A program made the position numbers and the translations under genes. The notes below the pieces were generated by a model. It searched no databases. It saw nothing but the letters and a program-made list of their open reading frames with translations, and was not told the DNA's origin. A DNA stretch of 34,042 nucleotides, taken from contig CP070821.1 in assembly GCA_020344335.1 (NCBI GenBank), positions 1,907,425 through 1,941,466 on the forward strand, in the 5' to 3' direction. The DNA is from Gammaproteobacteria bacterium (GTDB taxonomy: Bacteria; Pseudomonadota; Gammaproteobacteria; UBA9214). Numbering within the stretch: position 1 is the first letter of the stretch; each line of letters opens with the position of its first letter. Shown here piece by piece: positions 7,727 to 17,195 of the stretch.

Positions 7727-8557
7727 TTATGCAACGTTGTGCATGTACACATCCTGTTGCGGGTAGGGAATACTGATACCGTTTTCATCAAATGACAGCT
7801 TGATACGTTCCATCAGGTCTGAACGCACCGCCCAGTAATCTTCCGATTTCACCCACGGACGCACGTTGAAGTTAACGCTGCTGTCCGCCAGTTCCGCCAT
7901 GGCAACTGCCGGTGCCGGGTCTTTCAGTATGCGTTCGTCTGCCGCGAATGCGGCTTCGATCAGTTGCCTGGCCTTTTTGATGTCATCTTCATAACCGATG
8001 CCGAATACCATGTCGATACGCCGTGTCGGGCGTGCTGAGACATTTACTATCGGGCCCGCGTAGATGTGACTGTTGGGTACGATGATTTCGCGGTTGTCCG
8101 CCGTGCGGAACAGGGTATTGAAGATGCGGACCTCTTCCACGATGCCGGTGATGCCGGCCGCCTCGATCAGGTCGCCGGCCTTGAACGGCCGGAAGATGAT
8201 GAGCATGACGCCGGACGAGAAATTCGCCAGCGAGTCCTTGAGTGCCAGACCGATAGCCAGACCGGCTGCGCCAAATACGGCAAGCAGTGACGTGGTCTGT
8301 ACGCCCAGCTGGTCGAGCGCGGCAATCACCACGACCAGCAGCAGGACGGTGTAGAGAATATTGCCGAGAAAGGCGATCAGCATGTCATCCAGCCTGGCCT
8401 TGCCCATCATGCGTTCGGCAAAGCGTACCACCACTTTTGCGATCCAGCGGCCGATAACGAAGATGGCGAGGGCAAGGGCGATGCGTATACCCCACGGAAT
8501 CAGGTAGGTGTTGATGAGTTCGGGATCAAGCAATTGTCCAATTTGTTCCTGGTTCAT
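7727..8557 (-). CDS. mscS: small-conductance mechanosensitive channel, MscS family
   Basis: A 276-residue MscS-type channel. The ATG at 8557 (MNQEQIGQLL) is preceded by AGAGGA at good spacing, so the longer frame from 8575 is not used. Helices TM1 and TM2 lie near residues 24-46 and 64-90. The pore-lining TM3 is AVFGAAGLAIGLALKDSLAN with its alternating Gly and Ala, followed by the signature FSSGVMLIIFRPFKAGD leading into the beta domain and the cytoplasmic cage. Length is close to E. coli MscS (286). It opens when membrane tension rises and protects against hypo-osmotic shock. The ompA-type gene upstream on the same strand is separated by a strong terminator, so mscS needs its own promoter, probably within or before that region. 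Confidence 0.93.
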   Translation of the reverse strand: MNQEQIGQLLDPELINTYLIPWGIRIALALAIFVIGRWIAKVVVRFAERMMGKARLDDMLIAFLGNILYTVLLLVVVIAALDQLGVQTTSLLAVFGAAGLAIGLALKDSLANFSSGVMLIIFRPFKAGDLIEAAGITGIVEEVRIFNTLFRTADNREIIVPNSHIYAGPIVNVSARPTRRIDMVFGIGYEDDIKKARQLIEAAFAADERILKDPAPAVAMAELADSSVNFNVRPWVKSEDYWAVRSDLMERIKLSFDENGISIPYPQQDVYMHNVA

Positions 8558-8573
8558 TGTTTTTCCTCTTTGC

Positions 8574-8608
8574 AAAAAAAACCCACCATCCCGTGAAGGA
8601 TGGTGGGT
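8574..8608 (-). terminator. rho-independent terminator of the OmpA-family gene
   Basis: Read on the minus strand, an 11-bp perfect stem (plus-strand arms ACCCACCATCC at 8581-8591 and GGATGGTGGGT at 8598-8608) with a 6-base loop is followed by a run of eight T residues (8581-8574). It lies about 20 bases after the stop of the OmpA-family gene and just before the mscS ribosome site. This is a textbook intrinsic terminator. Confidence 0.92.
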
Positions 8609-8627
8609 CTGTAGTTACTTGCCTGTG

Positions 8628-9263
8628 CTATTTCGGTGCACTTGCGCCGATTTGGATTTCAACACGGCGGTTCTGGGCACGGCCTTCCTTCGTCCCGTTG
8701 TCCGCAACCGGGCTGGATTCACCCTTGCCGCTGACATCGATGATCCCGGCGTCGATACCCTGGCTGACCATGTAGTCCTTCACCGCGGTTGCGCGACGTA
8801 CTGACAACTGCTGGTTGTACTCTTCCGGACCAACACTGTCAGTATGGCCGATTACGTTGATGTCAACGACGGAGGCGCCCTTGGCCTTGATCTTCTGGCC
8901 GAGATCCTCGATAGCGGTCTTGCCTTCATCCTTGAGGATTGCCTTGTCGAAATCAAACAGCGCGGTGGCAGAAAGGGTGACCTTTTCATAGACAGGTTGT
9001 GGCGGTGGTGGCGGAGCAGGCGGGGCCTCAGCCTTTTTCTCTTCAGCAGGGAACAGTTCCGGGTTACATTCCTTGGTGGCCGTTTTCTTGCTCCATGAGG
9101 AAGTTCTGACACAATTGCCTGCGCTGTCCAGCACATAGTGTTTGTTCGAGTCGCCAACATAGGCCTCGGTTACCTTGCCACCTTCATGGGCGACTGCAAC
9201 ATTCGCCGTCAGGGCAGATGCTGCGAGTACAGCCATCAAAGATTTAAGGATAGACTTGTTCAT
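8628..9263 (-). CDS. OmpA-family outer membrane / peptidoglycan-binding protein
   Basis: A 211-residue exported protein starting at the ATG at 9263 (MNKSILKSLMAVLAASALTA), with AGGAGTGG as ribosome site. A signal peptide of about 25 residues ends at NVAVA. The short mature N-terminal region contains two cysteines (GNCVRT and KECNPELF) that could form a disulfide. A proline-rich linker (PPAPPPPPQP) leads to a C-terminal OmpA domain with VIGHTDSVGPEEYNQQLSVRRA and GRAQNRRVEI, the peptidoglycan-binding signature. It lacks the eight-stranded barrel of classical OmpA. Its likely role is to tie the outer membrane or envelope to peptidoglycan. It is monocistronic, divergent from mtnA, and ended by the terminator at 8574-8608. 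Confidence 0.92.
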   Translation of the reverse strand: MNKSILKSLMAVLAASALTANVAVAHEGGKVTEAYVGDSNKHYVLDSAGNCVRTSSWSKKTATKECNPELFPAEEKKAEAPPAPPPPPQPVYEKVTLSATALFDFDKAILKDEGKTAIEDLGQKIKAKGASVVDINVIGHTDSVGPEEYNQQLSVRRATAVKDYMVSQGIDAGIIDVSGKGESSPVADNGTKEGRAQNRRVEIQIGASAPK

Positions 9264-9414
9264 TATTACCACTCCTGTGTTGTGCAGAAAGATGATTAAT
9301 ACTCTTGCTGGTATTCTAGACATATATTTCTGCCAAAGCTAGAGTTTTCCAAGGGTTTTTGAGGGCTATCGTCCGGGCGGAAGTCCATGTCCCGGAACCA
9401 GCCAGACAAGCGAT

Positions 9415-10458
9415 ATGCAAGAAGACAGTGATTCGATTAGAGCTATCCAGTGGACCGGAGACAGCCTGCGCTTGCTCGATCAGCGTGACCTCCCGGCCAG
9501 CGTAAATTACCTCGAGCTCGTGGATGCCGTATCGGTTGCCGCAGCGATTCGCGATATGGTGGTGCGGGGTGCACCGGCAATCGGAATTACCGCCGCCTAC
9601 GGTGTGGTGCTGGCGGCGCGACAGCGTTATGCCGAGTCCCCGCAGGGCTGGCAGGGGCTGCTGGAAGGAGACATCCGCCTGCTCACCGCTGCCCGTCCCA
9701 CGGCAGTCAACCTCGCCTGGGCGCTGCAGCGCATGCAACGCTGTGCCGCCGGAACAGAAGGTGATCCGGTACCGCTACTGCTTGAGGAAGCCAGGCAGAT
9801 ACATGCAGAAGACATCGATGCCAACCGGCAGATGGGGGCGCATGGCGCGGCGCTGATCGATGCGAATTCCTCCGTGTTGACCTATTGCAATACCGGGTCC
9901 CTTGCGACCGGTGGCTATGGCACTGCGCTCGGTGTCATCCGCAGTGCATGGGCGGCCGGCAAGTTGCAGCAGGTCTATGCCAGCGAAACCCGCCCCTGGC
10001 TGCAGGGTTCGCGTTTGACAGCCTGGGAGCTGACCTGCGACCGGATCCCGGTCACTTTGATCACGGACAATGCGGCCGGTTTCCTGATGCAGAACCGGCG
10101 GGTGCAGTGGGTCATTACCGGTGCTGACCGGGTCACGGCCAACGGTGATGTGATCAACAAAATCGGTACCTCGAGCCTCGCCGTCATGTGCCGTCACTAC
10201 GATGTCGGCTTCATGGTTGTGGCGCCCTGCTCCACGCTGGATTTCAGTCTCGACAGCGGTGCACAGGTCAACATAGAGCAGCGCTCCGAGGATGAGGTGC
10301 TGACGCTGGCTGACCACCGGATTGCCGCAGCAGGGGCTTCGGCATGGAACCCGGCGTTTGATATCACCCCCGCTGACCTGGTCGACTGCCTGGTGACCGA
10401 ACGGGGGGTGATCAGGGCGCCGGACCGTGCAAAACTGGCAGTCCTGAAGCCGGACTGA
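9415..10458 (+). CDS. mtnA: methylthioribose-1-phosphate isomerase
   Basis: A 347-residue MtnA of the eIF2B-like fold. Key blocks are MVVRGAPAIGITAAYGVVLA (about 48-67), LTAARPTAVNLAWAL, the catalytic cysteine C158 in TYCNTGSLATGGYGTALG, and the catalytic aspartate D238 in ITGADRVTANGDVINKIGT. It converts the aldose 5-methylthioribose 1-phosphate to the ketose 5-methylthioribulose 1-phosphate in methionine salvage. Length fits the family (about 350). It lies upstream of gyrA as in Pseudomonas and shares the salvage task with mtaD on the other side of the OmpA and MscS genes. Other genes of the pathway (mtnB, mtnC, mtnD, the nucleosidase or phosphorylase) are not in the window. Confidence 0.95.
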   Translation: MQEDSDSIRAIQWTGDSLRLLDQRDLPASVNYLELVDAVSVAAAIRDMVVRGAPAIGITAAYGVVLAARQRYAESPQGWQGLLEGDIRLLTAARPTAVNLAWALQRMQRCAAGTEGDPVPLLLEEARQIHAEDIDANRQMGAHGAALIDANSSVLTYCNTGSLATGGYGTALGVIRSAWAAGKLQQVYASETRPWLQGSRLTAWELTCDRIPVTLITDNAAGFLMQNRRVQWVITGADRVTANGDVINKIGTSSLAVMCRHYDVGFMVVAPCSTLDFSLDSGAQVNIEQRSEDEVLTLADHRIAAAGASAWNPAFDITPADLVDCLVTERGVIRAPDRAKLAVLKPD

Positions 10459-10560
10459 TCCGGAGTGGTCAAATCGACCCGCTGACCCGCAGATAGTCGG
10501 TACAGGCCCTGAGCGGCCCCAGAAAAGCCTGTTTTTCTGATGTAGTGGGGTAGGCGAGTG

Positions 10561-10569
10561 TGCTAAGAT
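10561..10569 (+). promoter_or_regulatory. possible extended -10 promoter element for gyrA
   Basis: TGCTAAGAT is a TGn-TAAGAT extended -10 element, with TAAGAT five of six bases from consensus. No good -35 is seen at the usual distance, which is tolerated for extended -10 promoters. Its position, about 85 bases before the gyrA start and 100 bases after the mtnA stop, suits a gyrA promoter. Pattern evidence only. Confidence 0.3.
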
Positions 10570-10610
10570 TCCCTGTCTTGTTTGCTGTCTAGGCCTCAGG
10601 CGGTTTTTTG

Positions 10611-10632
10611 CCCAAGCGACGATATGCTTGGG
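10611..10632 (+). promoter_or_regulatory. stem-loop in gyrA leader
   Basis: CCCAAGC (10611-10617) and GCTTGGG (10626-10632) form a perfect 7-bp stem with an 8-base loop, ending 20 bases before the gyrA ATG. A run of six T residues precedes rather than follows it, so it is not a terminator in the plus direction. Function is unknown; it could affect translation initiation or be a protein-binding dyad. Confidence 0.4.
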
Positions 10633-10652
10633 ATGGCTTGCCCCATACCTGA

Positions 10653-13211
<2,559 letters not shown>

Positions 13212-13220
13212 TCCGGCGCT

Positions 13221-14303
13221 GTGACGGATATCTATAATTTCAGTGCCGGACCGGCAGTACTGCCTGCCGCAGTCCTGCGCCGGGCACAGGATGAACTACT
13301 CGACTGGCACGGTTCCGGTATGTCGGTCATGGAGATGAGCCACCGCGGCAAGGAATTTGTCTCGATCGCAGAGCAGGCCGAGGCAGATTTCCGCGAGCTG
13401 CTGGAGATATCTCCCGATTACCATGTGTTGTTCCTGCAGGGTGGCGCGACCAGCCAGTTCGCGATGGTGCCAATGAACCTCTTGCCAGGGAAGCAGCAGG
13501 CCGACTACATCAATACCGGTGCCTGGTCGAAGAAGGCCATTGCCGAAGCGCGGCGTTATTGCACGGTCAATGTGGCGGCAACGTCCGAGGCCTCCGGTTT
13601 CACGACGATTCCGGCAGCAGATGACTGGCAGCTGGATCCCGCCTCGGCCTACGTCCACTACACGCCGAACGAAACCATCGGCGGGGTTGAGTTCAGCTGG
13701 ATCCCCGAGACCGGAGATGTGCCACTGGTCGCCGACATGTCGTCCACCATCCTGTCACGACCGCTTGATGTTTCCCGTTTCGGTGTCATTTATGCCGGTG
13801 CACAAAAGAACATCGGCCCCGCCGGTCTGACGGTTGTGATTGTCCGGAAGGACCTGGCCGGCACCACGCTCGAGGGGACGCCGACGATGTACGATTACCA
13901 GGCACATGCTGACAATGGCTCGATGCTGAATACGCCACCCACCTATAGCTGGTACCTGGCCGGACTGGTATTCCAGTGGCTTCGGGAACAGGGCGGGTTG
14001 GCAGCGCTGGCGGAGATCAACCAGCGCAAGGCCGCGGCATTGTATGCTGCAATTGATGACAGCGACTTTTATAAAAGCCCCGTGGACCGCGTGTACCGCT
14101 CCTGGATGAATGTGCCATTTACCCTGGCGGATGACGCGCTCGACGGGGATTTCCTGGAGCAGGCCGCCAGTGCCGGGCTGCTGAACCTGAAGGGCCATCG
14201 TTCCGTCGGTGGCATGCGTGCCAGCATCTACAATGCCATGCCCGAGGCCGGTGTAAACGCGCTGGTTGACTTCATGCAGGAGTTCGAGCGTACCCGCGGC
14301 TGA
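13221..14303 (+). CDS. serC: phosphoserine aminotransferase
   Basis: A 360-residue SerC that starts with GTG (MTDIYNFSAGPAVLPAAVL). The PLP-binding lysine is K196 in YAGAQKNIGPAGL. MSHRGKEF (residues 39-46) and FLQGGATSQFAMVPMNL (71-87) are conserved family blocks. It transaminates 3-phosphohydroxypyruvate to phosphoserine, and in many bacteria also acts in pyridoxal phosphate synthesis. Length matches E. coli SerC (362). It begins 9 bases after gyrA and is probably co-transcribed with it. serA, which makes its substrate, follows but is separated by 435 bases of repeat-rich DNA. Confidence 0.98.
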   Translation: MTDIYNFSAGPAVLPAAVLRRAQDELLDWHGSGMSVMEMSHRGKEFVSIAEQAEADFRELLEISPDYHVLFLQGGATSQFAMVPMNLLPGKQQADYINTGAWSKKAIAEARRYCTVNVAATSEASGFTTIPAADDWQLDPASAYVHYTPNETIGGVEFSWIPETGDVPLVADMSSTILSRPLDVSRFGVIYAGAQKNIGPAGLTVVIVRKDLAGTTLEGTPTMYDYQAHADNGSMLNTPPTYSWYLAGLVFQWLREQGGLAALAEINQRKAAALYAAIDDSDFYKSPVDRVYRSWMNVPFTLADDALDGDFLEQAASAGLLNLKGHRSVGGMRASIYNAMPEAGVNALVDFMQEFERTRG

Positions 14304-14427
14304 ACGGGTCATGCTGGTTGCCAGATGTTGCACGGCCAGACAGTGCGTACCATCCGGATTATGATTGCTTGTGAAAATCTGGCTGAATCGTTATTCCGGG
14401 TGGAGCGTAGCGGACGCCGGCATGGGG

Positions 14428-14535
14428 AAGGTGAGACCGGAAACCGGTCGAGAGACTGGCCTGGGCCATGCCGGCGGTACGACTCCAGGGAGAAGGTGAG
14501 ACCGGTAAGCGGTCGAGAAGCTGGCCTGGGCCATG
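14428..14535. repeat. imperfect direct repeat, two 43-base copies
   Basis: Copies at 14428-14470 and 14493-14535 start with AAGGTGAGACCGG and end with TGGCCTGGGCCATG. They differ at four of 43 positions, with a 65-base period. Each has an internal dyad: GACCGG-AAA-CCGGTC in copy one and GACCG-GTAAG-CGGTC in copy two, so the stem is retained although the loop sequence differs. Confidence 0.8.
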
Positions 14536-14613
14536 GAGGAGGTAGAGCCGCGCCGGGAGCAGCGGCCGAGAGCAATGCATGGAGCGATTGCCGAAACCCG
14601 GGATCCAGCCGTC

Positions 14614-14707
14614 TCTATTGTCACTGGATTTCCGCTTGGCCGCTCACGGCATCCATGCCTTACGCGGCACTCGTACGTCCTGTACATCGCGCGGGAATGA
14701 CAATAGA
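14614..14707. repeat. 94-base unit with 10-bp terminal inverted repeats
   Basis: TCTATTGTCA at 14614-14623 is the exact reverse complement of TGACAATAGA at 14698-14707. The right end GCGGGAATGACAATAGA matches the style of the dispersed repeat at 3458-3552 (CGGGAATGACG). No open frame lies within. It looks like a small non-autonomous or REP-like element; no clear target-site duplication was found. Confidence 0.6.
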
Positions 14708-14738
14708 GTAAACAGAAACATCCCTCGAAGGACTGACG

Positions 14739-15905
14739 ATGTTCAAGATCTTAACCCTGAACAATATATCCCCGGTCGGCCTGGAACACTTTCCGCGCGT
14801 GTCCTACGAAGTCGCTTCCGAAATCACACACCCGGATGCCATCCTGCTGCGATCGTTCAATATGCATGGCATGGATGTGCTGCCATCCGTCAAGGCGGTC
14901 GGCCGTGCCGGTGCCGGTGTCAACAACATCCCCGTTGACCGCATGAGTGCTGCCGGCATCCCGGTGTTCAATGCCCCTGGCGCGAATGCCAATGCAGTCA
15001 AGGAACTGGTAATTGCCGGCATGCTGATGGCGGCGCGCAACCTGACCCAGGGCTGGTCATTTGCGCGTTCGCTGCAGGGTGAAGACAGCCAGATTCACAG
15101 GGAGGTCGAGGCTGGCAAGAAACAGTTTGTCGGGTTCGAGCTGCCCGGCAAGACACTGGGCGTTGTCGGACTTGGCGCCATCGGCGTCCAGGTGGCCAAC
15201 GGGGCGCTAGCCCTGGGAATGAACGTTATCGGGTTTGACCCGGGCATCACCGTCCAGCGTGCCTGGGAAATGTCCTCGCAGGTACGCCAGGCACTTAGTA
15301 TGGAGGAGCTGCTGGCGAGTGCCGACTTTATTTCCTTCCATGTGCCGCTGGTCGACGAGACCCGCGACATGATCAATGCGGAACGCCTGAAACTGGCACG
15401 CGAAAACGTGATTATCCTGAACTTCTCGCGTAGCGGGGTAGTGGACGATGCCGCCGTGGTGGACGCCATCGATGCCGGCAGGATCTATGCCTATGTATGT
15501 GACTTTCCCAGCAATCTGCTAAAAGACCATCAGCGGGTCATCACGCTACCGCACCTGGGGGCCTCCACGCAGCAGGCGGAAGAAAACTGCGCCGTGATGG
15601 TGGTAGAACAGGTCCGTGATTTCCTGGAAAACGGGAATATCCGGAATTCGGTAAATTTCCCCGAATTGCTGATGCCGCGCGATGACAGCGGATTCCGCAT
15701 AGCGATTGCCAATGCCAACGTGCCGAACATGCTCGGGCAGATCTCGACGGGTCTCGCCGATGCCGGCCTGAATATCATCGACATGCTTAACAAGTCGCGC
15801 GCTGACCTCGCCTTTACGCTGGTAGACGTCGACGAGCAGCCATCCGCGGAATGTCTCGCGCAAATTGCCGGGATCGACGGCGTCCTGAACGTCAGGGCAT
15901 TGTGA
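14739..15905 (+). CDS. serA: D-3-phosphoglycerate dehydrogenase
   Basis: A 388-residue SerA of the short type. The NAD-binding motif GLGAIG is at 144-149, the substrate arginine is in NFSRSGVVDD (about 231), and the catalytic histidine is in TLPHLGAST (about 270). The C-terminal ACT domain (about 315-388, NANVPNMLGQISTGLADAG) probably senses serine. It oxidises 3-phosphoglycerate to 3-phosphohydroxypyruvate, the first step of serine synthesis, and SerC upstream performs the second. The usual VF-x2-EP segment that supplies the catalytic glutamate is replaced by CDFPSNLL, a feature I associate with this subfamily. Start ATG 14739 has GAAGGA upstream. Confidence 0.95.
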   Translation: MFKILTLNNISPVGLEHFPRVSYEVASEITHPDAILLRSFNMHGMDVLPSVKAVGRAGAGVNNIPVDRMSAAGIPVFNAPGANANAVKELVIAGMLMAARNLTQGWSFARSLQGEDSQIHREVEAGKKQFVGFELPGKTLGVVGLGAIGVQVANGALALGMNVIGFDPGITVQRAWEMSSQVRQALSMEELLASADFISFHVPLVDETRDMINAERLKLARENVIILNFSRSGVVDDAAVVDAIDAGRIYAYVCDFPSNLLKDHQRVITLPHLGASTQQAEENCAVMVVEQVRDFLENGNIRNSVNFPELLMPRDDSGFRIAIANANVPNMLGQISTGLADAGLNIIDMLNKSRADLAFTLVDVDEQPSAECLAQIAGIDGVLNVRAL

Positions 15906-15967
15906 TTTTCGGTGTGTATCTTCACTATGTACAATGGATTGTGAAAGTATCCTGACATTCCGGTCCG

Positions 15968-15997
15968 GGCCCAGGCCCGCTTCAGGGCGGGCGGGCC
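15968..15997 (+). other. GC-rich stem-loop between serA and pheA
   Basis: GGCCC (15968-15972) pairs with GGGCC (15993-15997), and GCCCGC (15975-15980) with GCGGGC (15987-15992), with a 2-base bulge and a 6-base loop: 11 bp in all. No T-run follows, so it is not a classical terminator. It could be an mRNA processing barrier or part of a pheA leader; no Phe-rich leader peptide is apparent. Confidence 0.5.
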
Positions 15998-16058
15998 AGG
16001 GATGGTGTAGTGTTATAAAACCTGTTTCCCATTAGTATGTGCTGAACGGATCTGACAC

Positions 16059-17144
16059 ATGAGTACTGACGATAAACTCGAAGCCTTGCGAGACAGTATT
16101 GATGCGCTGGACGAACAGATCCAGGACCTGATCAACCGGCGTGCGGTGCTGGCGCGGGAAATAGCCGAGGTGAAATCCGGGGATCGACAGGCAACGGATT
16201 TCTACCGCCCGGACCGGGAAGCCAGGGTGTTGCGGCGTATCAGCGAAAGAAATACCGGCCCGCTTCCTTCCGAGGAAATGGTACGCCTGTTCAGGGAAAT
16301 CATGTCGGCGTGCCTGGCCCTGGAGAAACCCCTGTCCATTGCCTTTCTGGGACCGGAGGGGACCTTTACCCAGGCGGCAGCACTGAAACACTTCGGTCAC
16401 TCGGTGAAAACCCTGGCAATGGACGGGATCGATGACGTGTTCCGGGAAGTCGAGGCGGGATCGGCAGACTATGGCGTGGTGCCGGTCGAAAATTCCACAG
16501 AGGGGGTAGTCAGCCATACACTGGACCTGTTTCAGCATTCGCCGCTGCAAATCTGCGGCGAGGTCGAGCAACGTATACATCATCACCTGCTGACACAGGA
16601 TGGCAGCCTTGCTGCAGTGAATCGCGTGCTCGCCCATCAACAGGCGCTGGCGCAATGCCGCGGCTGGCTGGATAGCCACCTGCCGCGCGCCGAACGGATA
16701 GCGGTCAGCAGCAATGCCGAGGCGGCACAGTTGGTTAGTGAGGCTCCGGGCAGTGCGGCAATCGCCGGTGAAACGGCCGCCGAGTTGTACGACGTGGCCA
16801 TCGCCGTGCGCAATATCGAGGACCAGCCGGACAACACCACCCGTTTTCTCGTCATCGGGACCCGTAATGTCGAGCCGAGCGGTGCCGACAAGACGTCGGT
16901 GCTGGTGTCGGTTCGCAACCAGCCCGGCGCGCTGTCGGCACTGCTGCAACCGATCGCCAAAAACAGGATCAGCATGACGCGCATCGAGTCGCGTCCCTCC
17001 CGCCAGGGCATGTGGGAGTACGTATTCTATATAGACATGGAGGGGCACCGGGATGACGCACCGGTAGCCGCCGCGCTGGCCGAGCTGGAGGCACAAGCCT
17101 TCGCCGTAAAGGTGCTCGGTTCCTACCCGAAGGCAGTTTTATAG
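16059..17144 (+). CDS. pheA: bifunctional chorismate mutase / prephenate dehydratase (P-protein)
   Basis: A 361-residue P-protein. An AroQ chorismate mutase domain covers about residues 1-90 (LRDSIDALDEQIQDLINRR, with R11, R28 and K39 at expected positions). The prephenate dehydratase domain starts with FLGPEGTFTQAAALKHFG (about 96-113) and ends with the catalytic NTTRFLVIG block. The C-terminal ACT domain (about 275-355) carries the ESRPSR phenylalanine-binding motif. It makes phenylpyruvate from chorismate, and phenylalanine should inhibit it through the ACT domain. The spacing of 51 bases to hisC and order with tyrA and aroA indicate an aromatic amino acid operon as in Pseudomonas. Confidence 0.98.
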   Translation: MSTDDKLEALRDSIDALDEQIQDLINRRAVLAREIAEVKSGDRQATDFYRPDREARVLRRISERNTGPLPSEEMVRLFREIMSACLALEKPLSIAFLGPEGTFTQAAALKHFGHSVKTLAMDGIDDVFREVEAGSADYGVVPVENSTEGVVSHTLDLFQHSPLQICGEVEQRIHHHLLTQDGSLAAVNRVLAHQQALAQCRGWLDSHLPRAERIAVSSNAEAAQLVSEAPGSAAIAGETAAELYDVAIAVRNIEDQPDNTTRFLVIGTRNVEPSGADKTSVLVSVRNQPGALSALLQPIAKNRISMTRIESRPSRQGMWEYVFYIDMEGHRDDAPVAAALAELEAQAFAVKVLGSYPKAVL

Positions 17145-17195
17145 CGCACAGCGCCCGGCGATCTGCCGGCACGCCAGCGCAATGCCCTGTTTCCA

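Larger units (their letters stand above)
14304..14738. other. serC-serA intergenic region filled by repeats
   Basis: This 435-base gap has no convincing gene. It contains an imperfect tandem repeat (14428-14535) and a 94-base unit with terminal inverted repeats (14614-14707), both listed separately. GAGCGTAGCGGACGCCGG at 14402-14419 resembles part of the repeat at 3458-3552. AAGGACTGACG just before 14739 probably contains the serA ribosome site (GAAGGA). Confidence 0.6.

Noticed and set aside
16032-17096. Long minus-strand open frame (354 codons) antisense to pheA
   Set aside because: It lies opposite a well-recognised pheA with clear motifs and has no recognisable domain; antisense frames are common in GC-rich coding DNA.
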